Source of the DNA: a bacterium
GTDB taxonomy: Bacteria; Margulisbacteria; Marinamargulisbacteria; UBA817; JABISL01
Length of the DNA stretch: 32,491 nucleotides
NCBI GenBank assembly: GCA_018700055.1
Contig: JABISL010000013.1
Location: 1-32,491, forward strand
Direction of reading: 5' to 3'
Below are positions 26,527-32,491 of the stretch, in pieces. Below the pieces are notes generated by a model. It was given only the letters and a program-made list of their open reading frames with translations. It had not been told where the DNA came from and ran no database searches. Within the stretch, counting starts at the first letter, position 1. Every line of letters starts with the position of its first letter. The position numbers and the translations under genes were made by a program.

Positions 26527-27416
26527 TCCGTGACTTTTTAAAAGTATCTGAGTTTTCTGACAACGAGGTACAAGCATGTATTGATAATGCGATTGCCTTA
26601 AAGGCAGATCAAAAAGCAGGGAAGTCTACGCCAATTTTACAGGGAAAGACCTTAGTTATGATTTTTGAAAAACCATCGACTCGAACACGACTATCCTTTG
26701 AGATAGGAATGTTTCAATTGGGTGGTTTGGCCATTGATCTAAAGGCAAGCGATATACAGATGGGAACACGAGAAACAATTCCGGATGTATCTCGAGTGAT
26801 TTCAAGATATGCCGATATGGTGATGATTCGATCCAATCGACATGAAGATGTTGAAGCCTTTGCTGACCAGTCGAGTATTCCGGTTATTAATGGCCTCTCA
26901 GACACTGATCATCCTTGTCAGGCTATTGCTGACTTGATGACTGTTCAAGAGAAAAAAGGGCCTTTAAAGGGACTTAAGATGACTTATGTCGGCGATGGAA
27001 ACAATGTTTGTCATTCCTTGATTGAAGCGTGTAATGCTACAGGAGTAATTATCACGGTGGCTTGTCCTGAAGGGTATGAGCCCACAATGGAAGGGGGCGA
27101 CTATGCGGTCGTTCACAACCCTAAAGATGCCATTACCGGTGCAGATGTTGTATATACCGATGTATGGACCTCAATGGGACAAGAAGAAGAGACTCAAAAG
27201 CGACTTCGTGACTTCAGTGGATATGAAATTAACAGTGACTTAATGAAACTAGCTAAATCGGATGCAATATTTATGCATTGTTTGCCGGCTCACCGCGGCG
27301 AAGAAGTATCACACGATGTCGTTGAGAGTGACCAATCCGTAGTATTTGATCAAGCAGAAAACCGTCTCCATGCGCAAAAAGCGATTATGGTAGCAATAGG
27401 AGGATCCCATGTCTAA
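26523..27416 (+). CDS. argF: Ornithine carbamoyltransferase
   Basis: ArgF joins ornithine and carbamoyl phosphate to citrulline. The 297-residue chain has the carbamoyl-phosphate loop [10 protein letters not shown] (51-60), HPCQAIADL, the ornithine-binding DVWTSMGQE and the [11 protein letters not shown] signature that separates it from aspartate carbamoyltransferase. Its substrate comes from CarAB encoded earlier in the window. It follows argB by overlap and itself overlaps argG by eight bases. The argD gene, often between argB and argF, is absent. Confidence 0.95.
   Translation: MIRDFLKVSEFSDNEVQACIDNAIALKADQKAGKSTPILQGKTLVMIFEKPSTRTRLSFEIGMFQLGGLAIDLKASDIQMGTRETIPDVSRVISRYADMVMIRSNRHEDVEAFADQSSIPVINGLSDTDHPCQAIADLMTVQEKKGPLKGLKMTYVGDGNNVCHSLIEACNATGVIITVACPEGYEPTMEGGDYAVVHNPKDAITGADVVYTDVWTSMGQEEETQKRLRDFSGYEINSDLMKLAKSDAIFMHCLPAHRGEEVSHDVVESDQSVVFDQAENRLHAQKAIMVAIGGSHV
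27398..27403 (+). promoter_or_regulatory. Strong ribosome site for argG inside argF
   Basis: AGGAGG lies five bases before the argG ATG at 27409, within the last codons of argF. It allows independent and efficient starting of argG within the operon. Confidence 0.6.
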
Positions 27417-28620
27417 AGAAAAAGTAGTACTAGCTTACTCTGGAGGACTAGATACCTCCGTGATGATTCCCTGGTTAAAGGAGACTTACAATTGCGAGGT
27501 TATCGCAATGTGTGCCAACTTGGGGCAAGCCGAAGAATTGGATGGCCTTGAAGAAAAAGCCCTTAAGACGGGTGCGATTAAAGCTTACATTGAAGATTTA
27601 ACCGAACCATTTATCACAGACTATATTTATCCAACTCTCAGAGCCGGTGCCATATACGAAGGCCGATATCTATTAGGAACAAGCTTTGGTCGTCCATTGA
27701 TTGCTAAGCGTCAGGTTGAGATTGCTCATAAAGAGGGTGCAACTATGGTTGCTCATGGCGCTACGGGAAAAGGGAATGATCAAGTTCGATTCGAACTGAC
27801 GTATATGTCTCTAGATCCCACACTTAAGATTATTGCCCCATGGAAAGACCCCAAGTGGGACCTTCATTCTCGTGAAGATTGTATTGCTTATGCAGAGAAG
27901 CACAATATCCCGATTCTCCAAACGAAGGAAAAAATCTATTCAGAAGATCGTAATATTTGGCATATTAGTCATGAAGGTGGCGATTTAGAAAGCCCCGCTA
28001 ATGCACCGAATGATGCGGTATTTACAATATCAAATACAATTGAAGAAGCGCCAGATCAATCTGAGACTATTTCAATCGAGTTTGAGAAGGGCACGCCCGT
28101 CTCAGTGAATGGAACGAAACAGTCCCCTGTAGAACTACTCCAGACCTTAAATGCTTATGGAAGTAAACATGCCATTGGCCAAATCGACATGGTAGAGAAC
28201 CGTCTCGTCGGAATTAAATCCCGTGGGGTTTATGAAACACCGGGTGGTGCAATATTGTATGCAGCCCACCATGCGATTGAGCAGTTAGTGTTAGATAGAG
28301 ACACCAAACATCAAAAAGAGCAGATTGCACTTAAATATGCAGATATCGTTTATGATGGAAAATGGTTTACCCCATTAAGAGAGGCTTTAGACGCTTTTGT
28401 TAATGAAACACAGAAGCACGTCACCGGAACGGCGAAACTTAAACTCTATAAAGGGAATATCGTTCCTGCGGGAACCGAAGCCGCAGAGTCACTATATCTC
28501 GAGGACTTGGCATCTTTTACTGACACGGAACTATATGATCAAAAAGATGCGACAGGGTTCATTAATGTGTTTGGCTTACCTATGAAGGTTCAGGGTTTAG
28601 TAAGCCGGAAGGACACGTAA
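27409..28620 (+). CDS. argG: Argininosuccinate synthase
   Basis: ArgG condenses citrulline and aspartate with ATP. The 403 residues are typical, with the PP-loop [11 protein letters not shown] at 8-18, the [18 protein letters not shown]-type region ([14 protein letters not shown]), and [16 protein letters not shown]. Its start lies within argF and its stop overlaps argH as TAATG. Confidence 0.97.
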   Translation: MSKEKVVLAYSGGLDTSVMIPWLKETYNCEVIAMCANLGQAEELDGLEEKALKTGAIKAYIEDLTEPFITDYIYPTLRAGAIYEGRYLLGTSFGRPLIAKRQVEIAHKEGATMVAHGATGKGNDQVRFELTYMSLDPTLKIIAPWKDPKWDLHSREDCIAYAEKHNIPILQTKEKIYSEDRNIWHISHEGGDLESPANAPNDAVFTISNTIEEAPDQSETISIEFEKGTPVSVNGTKQSPVELLQTLNAYGSKHAIGQIDMVENRLVGIKSRGVYETPGGAILYAAHHAIEQLVLDRDTKHQKEQIALKYADIVYDGKWFTPLREALDAFVNETQKHVTGTAKLKLYKGNIVPAGTEAAESLYLEDLASFTDTELYDQKDATGFINVFGLPMKVQGLVSRKDT

Positions 28621-29996
28621 TGGCCAAGGTATGGGGCGGTCGATTTGAAAAGGACTTAGATCAAAGTGCGATTGACCTAAGTTTTGGGTTTGAAGTTGAC
28701 CAAAGACTGTATCGCCAAGACATCGCCGTGAATATTGCTCACACTACAGCGTTGGCCAAGATAGGCCTTCTATCAGAGACAGAAAGAGATACGTTAATCG
28801 AAGCTCTGAATCAATTGCCTGAACAATTTGAAAAAGAGATTCTAGGAAACCCACAACCCGATGAAGATATTCACAGTTGTGTAGAGCGTCTTGTTGTCGA
28901 GAAGTGTGGTGATCTAGGTAAGAAGATGCATTCAGGCAAGAGCCGTAATGATCAAATAGCGACAGATATGCGTCTTTATCTTAAGACCGAGTCCAAGGCG
29001 ATCATTGCACTATTACAAATGGTTTTAGAGACCATTGTAAGCGTAGCGGATAGTAATAAAAAAATTATATTTCCCGGGTTTACACACCTACAGATAGCTC
29101 AACCTATTCTTCTATCGCATCATCTATTGGCGTATCATGAAAAGTTCAAACGTGACTTGGATCGATTTCAGGATGGTCTAGAGCGTATGGATGAATGTCC
29201 ATTGGGCTCAGCGGCGATGGCCGGGAGTAACTATCCAGTGGATAGAGAGGCGATTGCCAAAGACTTAGGGTTCGCTCGAATTACGCAAAATAGTATGGAT
29301 GCCGTCTCCGATCGCGATTACATGCTTGAATATACGAGTGCCGCAGCCATTTGTATGGGGCATCTAAGTCAGATTTCCGAAGAGTTGATTCTGTGGAGCT
29401 CTCAATTAGTTGGATTTATCACGATAGGGGATGAGTTTACGACAGGTAGCTCTATTATGCCGCAGAAAAAAAACCCAGACATGGCCGAGTTAATCCGTGG
29501 GAAGACAGGCCCTGTTCTAGCAGACTTTGTGGGCCTACATGAGATGATCAAAGGCCTACCGATGACATACAATCGAGACTTGCAAGAAGACAAACCATTG
29601 GTGTTTCATGCTGGCGATACGCTTAAGGCGTGTTTGACTTGTTTTGCCCCGATGCTGTCATCCATTGAGTTTCATGAAAAAGTGATTCATAACTCGCTTC
29701 ATAAGGGGTTTATATTAGCGACTGAGATTGCGGACTATTTGGCTCAAAATGGTACCCCTTTTAGAGAAGCGCATGAGATTACGGGGCGAATCGTTCAGTA
29801 TGCTGAAAAAGAAAACAAATCACTGGAAGAATTAACGATTGAAGAGTTGGCGCGATTCTCCGATCAATTACAGGCGGATATCAGCCATATTCTTCAGTAT
29901 CAAGCATCAGTAGACCGAAAAGACGTAGTAGGGGGCACCGCATCACAGCGAGTGGCTACTCGTATCAAAGAATTATCAAAACAATATTCAAAATAG
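28620..29996 (+). CDS. argH: Argininosuccinate lyase
   Basis: ArgH splits argininosuccinate into arginine and fumarate. The 458-residue chain shows [44 protein letters not shown] and the fumarase/aspartase signature [12 protein letters not shown] with the catalytic serine loop. Start and stop codons overlap with argG (TAATG). It ends the arginine cluster; ndk follows 14 bases later. Confidence 0.97.
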   Translation: MAKVWGGRFEKDLDQSAIDLSFGFEVDQRLYRQDIAVNIAHTTALAKIGLLSETERDTLIEALNQLPEQFEKEILGNPQPDEDIHSCVERLVVEKCGDLGKKMHSGKSRNDQIATDMRLYLKTESKAIIALLQMVLETIVSVADSNKKIIFPGFTHLQIAQPILLSHHLLAYHEKFKRDLDRFQDGLERMDECPLGSAAMAGSNYPVDREAIAKDLGFARITQNSMDAVSDRDYMLEYTSAAAICMGHLSQISEELILWSSQLVGFITIGDEFTTGSSIMPQKKNPDMAELIRGKTGPVLADFVGLHEMIKGLPMTYNRDLQEDKPLVFHAGDTLKACLTCFAPMLSSIEFHEKVIHNSLHKGFILATEIADYLAQNGTPFREAHEITGRIVQYAEKENKSLEELTIEELARFSDQLQADISHILQYQASVDRKDVVGGTASQRVATRIKELSKQYSK

Positions 29997-30010
29997 GGAG
30001 ATTTATTTTT

Positions 30011-30412
30011 ATGTCAGAACAAACATTAGTATTTATCAAGCCAGATGGGGTCAAACGCGGATTAGTAGGCGAGGTTATTTCTCGATTCGAACGAAAAGGA
30101 CTAGTCCTTAACGAATGTCGTCACATGATGATGACATCTGAGTTATCCGATGCGCATTATGCAGAGCATATTGAAAGACCTTTTTATCCGGGGCTTAAAG
30201 AGTTTATTCTTTCCGGGCCAATCGTAGTAATGGTCTTAGAGGGAGAGAGAGCCATTTCTGTAGTACGTACAATGATTGGGTCTACTGACTCGGCAGAAGC
30301 GGCTCCAGGGACTATTCGTGGGGACCTCTCATTATCCAAAGGCGAGAACATCATTCACGCATCCGATAGCCCTGAAAGCGCTAAACGCGAGATTGCTAAC
30401 TTTTTTGGATAA
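30011..30412 (+). CDS. ndk: Nucleoside diphosphate kinase
   Basis: Ndk balances nucleoside triphosphates by a phospho-histidine relay. The 133 residues include the catalytic His116 in [29 protein letters not shown] at the start, and [26 protein letters not shown] ribosome site lies ten bases before the ATG. Its spacing to argH suggests it is carried on the arg mRNA. Confidence 0.96.
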   Translation: MSEQTLVFIKPDGVKRGLVGEVISRFERKGLVLNECRHMMMTSELSDAHYAEHIERPFYPGLKEFILSGPIVVMVLEGERAISVVRTMIGSTDSAEAAPGTIRGDLSLSKGENIIHASDSPESAKREIANFFG

Positions 30413-30431
30413 AGTTTAGCTAAGAAACCCA

Positions 30432-30962
30432 ATGTATAGACCCGGACGGTTAGTCGTTCCCCGTGAATGTGCGTTATCGACCACTCAACATGGTGGAAGG
30501 CTATCTCTTAATAATGACACGACAAAAGGTCAGATTAGAGGACGGTATCAAGATCAGACTCCCTATGATAGTGAAGCGCCTAGAGGGGCTGTCCTTAGAG
30601 GGGACCCTTCGATACGTATTGCTCCTCAGTCACAAGAAAGTAGAGGGCCGATTAACACTGGGGCAGTTGTACCACAACACCCTCGGCCACTTCCAAAAAC
30701 GATGGGAAGCAAATTTGACGAAACACAACTCAGTCCCAAACAAAGACTTCTGAGTGGGGTTAAGCGATCTATGGCACTTCATACAACCGGGCCGGAACAT
30801 CAACGCACTTTGGGGGCAATGGAACAGCGAGAACTGCTTATGGGTACTCCGGACCAATCACTAGAGAGGTATTCGGTCACACCAGCGTCGCAACGAGAGA
30901 TATATAGAGGCACTCAAACTCAGATTCGAGTAACACCTACGTATTACTTTCGGACGACGTAG
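30432..30962 (+). CDS. Hypothetical protein, Arg/Gly/Pro/Gln-rich
   Basis: This 176-codon frame was not recognised. It is rich in Arg, Gly, Pro, Thr and Gln, has no signal peptide or membrane helix, and looks largely disordered. Its style resembles the N-terminal part of the next gene, with similar 'RG', 'SPK' and 'LTP/VTP' bits. The ATG lacks a ribosome site. The length without a stop argues for a real gene, but a 96-codon frame (30463-30753, GTG start) overlaps it and has a more globular-looking composition. Only one of the two is likely to be coding. A secreted or structural substrate protein is conceivable, but no function can be assigned. Confidence 0.5.
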   Translation: MYRPGRLVVPRECALSTTQHGGRLSLNNDTTKGQIRGRYQDQTPYDSEAPRGAVLRGDPSIRIAPQSQESRGPINTGAVVPQHPRPLPKTMGSKFDETQLSPKQRLLSGVKRSMALHTTGPEHQRTLGAMEQRELLMGTPDQSLERYSVTPASQREIYRGTQTQIRVTPTYYFRTT

Positions 30963-31006
30963 CTTTTTAAATCTAAAGTAGGTGAAATTTTGATAATGTT
31001 CGTTTC

Positions 31007-31012
31007 GATAAT
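31007..31012 (+). promoter_or_regulatory. Possible -10 box next to the start of the right-edge gene
   Basis: GATAAT at 31007-31012 ends five bases before the ATG at 31018. A second GATAAT lies at 30992-30997. No good -35 box was found. If used, the nearer box would give an mRNA starting at the start codon. Confidence 0.3.
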
Positions 31013-31017
31013 TTTAT

Positions 31018-32491
31018 ATGGAACAAAGAATAGGATTAGGAAGTTTTCGAGCAGGGACGTCGCTTAATAGTGCGACAACTCAGCTTGGCGCTATAGATGG
31101 GTGGAAGCCACCAGCTTATTTGGACTCCCCACGTGGAGAGAGTGTAAAAAGAACTGGGCATACTGTCATTCTTCGAGAAGGCGGTTCTCCAAAAAAGGTG
31201 GAGTCAGGAATAGCTGAAAGACCATTAAGGAGTTCCAAAAGAAAACAGACTGAATTACCTACTAGTTTGGTGCAGCATCATAAGATAACGAATGGAGGTT
31301 CACCCAAAGACGCGACCTCGATTCCCAAGGAAATGACTCTAGGGGTTAATAGCCTTCTTGTCCCAGACAGTCTAGATGAATTGATAGGTCTGACGCCAAG
31401 AGAGGTTCCCGCAGTAGAGGTTTTTCAGGAAGCCTCCCCCGTGGAACCCCCAAGGGATGTTGTCGTCCTGAGTCCGCGCGAGGCATTCGTTATACAAGAA
31501 GCCGCGGTAACAGTTCCTTCGACAGCAGAAGGGTCCACAAAAGCAAATGTGTCGCCTAGGTCTGTGACGGAACAAGTAACAAAACCCAGGGACTGGAAAT
31601 ACCATAACCTTAAAGAGATCTTACGCCATATAGACGAAAGTAACTTTGATCAACAGAAGGCAGAGACTTATATTAACGACTTGTTTGCTGAGGATAAACG
31701 CTGGCACTACGGAACAGATAGATACGAAGTATTGCAGGCTGTTCGCCATCAAGTATCCGATGACGTCTTAATTAAATGGATAGAACCACACAATATGGCT
31801 GATGATAGCTTTGGCTTCTGGGAAGAACCTAATGATAGGTATTATAAGCGTCAGCGTTTTTTTGAGGATCGGATAGACCAAAAGATAATGAAAGCAGTTT
31901 TGGATAAAACGAAAAGCCCATATACCAAAATTGATCTTATGGTTAAGTATAAAGAACTGATTGATAAACCCACCGTGTTGAACGAATTTAATAAGGCCCA
32001 AGATGCAAATAATTCAGGCGTTATAGATGAACTAATGAGAAATTTTTCAGACTTTTTTGAAGAGGAAGAATACATGAGTGAATTAGCAAGACGCCAAGAA
32101 ACGGAACCTCAGGATGTTCGATGTTTTGTGCAGAGTTCGAACCCACCTAAGGGAGTTAAGGGTAAAATGGTAAAAAACGAATTTAAGCGATTGCAAGGGC
32201 TTGAACATAAAGCATTGGCGGCTCAGGAAATTCGACTGTTAATGGAGGGGTTCTATTTCAGTTTTTCGGGAGATTCAGAATTGAAAAGCGAGATTAAGCG
32301 ACTTCAAGCACTAGCGAACGAAGATAAAAATGATAAAAGGACTATCAACGACATAGAATCATTTTTGGGAATTTGTGCGGATAGGTGTATAGACGACTAC
32401 GAGCGAAAAGTAGAAATGATTACAAGTGAGTGGAGCAGACAAATTAGTACGGGGTATTTGGACCCTTCCACAACATTAGACGCCTTCGACA
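31018..32491 (+). CDS. Large unrecognised protein, 3' end outside window
   Basis: From ATG 31018 the frame stays open to the window edge, giving at least 491 residues. Residues 1-190 look disordered: Ser, Pro, Thr and charged residues with repeated 'SPR/SPK/TPRE' bits and no signal peptide. From about 191 (RDWKYHNLKEILRHIDESNF) the protein becomes helical, rich in Lys, Glu, Asp and aromatic residues, with no membrane segment. Residues 440-475 contain LGICADRCIDDYERKVEM, a Cys-x-Asp-Arg pattern inside a helical region. This recalls the active site of NEL-type ubiquitin ligases of bacterial effectors, but the resemblance is short and could be chance. The layout of a disordered N-terminus and helical body suits an effector or a large structural protein. 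Function unknown. Confidence 0.72.
   Translation, partial: MEQRIGLGSFRAGTSLNSATTQLGAIDGWKPPAYLDSPRGESVKRTGHTVILREGGSPKKVESGIAERPLRSSKRKQTELPTSLVQHHKITNGGSPKDATSIPKEMTLGVNSLLVPDSLDELIGLTPREVPAVEVFQEASPVEPPRDVVVLSPREAFVIQEAAVTVPSTAEGSTKANVSPRSVTEQVTKPRDWKYHNLKEILRHIDESNFDQQKAETYINDLFAEDKRWHYGTDRYEVLQAVRHQVSDDVLIKWIEPHNMADDSFGFWEEPNDRYYKRQRFFEDRIDQKIMKAVLDKTKSPYTKIDLMVKYKELIDKPTVLNEFNKAQDANNSGVIDELMRNFSDFFEEEEYMSELARRQETEPQDVRCFVQSSNPPKGVKGKMVKNEFKRLQGLEHKALAAQEIRLLMEGFYFSFSGDSELKSEIKRLQALANEDKNDKRTINDIESFLGICADRCIDDYERKVEMITSEWSRQISTGYLDPSTTLDAFD

Noticed and set aside
1-32491. tRNA genes, CRISPR arrays, insertion sequences and phage genes
   Set aside because: All intergenic stretches were read on both strands; none shows a cloverleaf, regularly spaced repeats, transposase coding or terminal inverted repeats.

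Overview
This window looks like a stretch of chromosome from a diderm bacterium outside the well-known model groups. The outer membrane is implied by a two-partner secretion transporter (TpsB) with its CdiA/FhaB-like exoprotein. The rpsP-khpA-ylqD-trmD-rplS order, with YlqD where RimM usually sits, recalls Firmicutes and cyanobacteria-related lineages. By eye the DNA is moderately AT-rich and the genes are very tightly packed, often sharing stop and start codons. A candidate lineage such as Margulisbacteria or another relative of Cyanobacteria is possible, but the sequence alone does not prove it. No tRNA, rRNA, insertion sequence or CRISPR array was seen, and no gene-free stretch exceeds about 150 bases.

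Layout. (1) 1-3810 (+): 3' part of a large cysteine-free filamentous-haemagglutinin-type exoprotein (TpsA). It converges on a minus-strand group read tatC > tatB-like > Bax-inhibitor-like > tpsB (7285 to 3818). (2) 7286-7347: a divergent promoter region between tatC and carA. (3) 7348-15449 (+): carA-purF-carB-proS-lytic transglycosylase, every junction overlapping. (4) 15495-21101 (+): promoter and leader, ribosomal protein S1, a patatin-like protein, trpB, trpA and a one-chain L-serine dehydratase. (5) 21108-23406 (+): a consensus-like promoter and the translation cluster rpsP, khpA, ylqD, trmD, rplS. (6) 23414-30412 (+): argC-argJ-argB-argF-argG-argH and ndk. (7) 30432-32491 (+): two unrecognised genes, the second running off the window edge.

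Functionally, most of the window is amino-acid and nucleotide supply. CarAB makes carbamoyl phosphate for both pyrimidines and ArgF. The arg cluster provides the acetyl-recycling arginine pathway except ArgD. PurF starts purine synthesis, and TrpBA and SdaA both consume L-serine. The envelope part (TpsA/B, Tat, Bax-inhibitor-like protein, transglycosylase) and the two unknown proteins at the right end are the accessory elements.

The least ordinary features are: convergent tpsA and tpsB; a Tat pair with a 54-residue TatB-like protein and a TatC lacking one of the two signal-peptide-binding glutamates; purF inserted by overlap between carA and carB; several start codons placed so close to a -10 box that the mRNAs may be leaderless; and the large open-ended unknown protein at the right edge.
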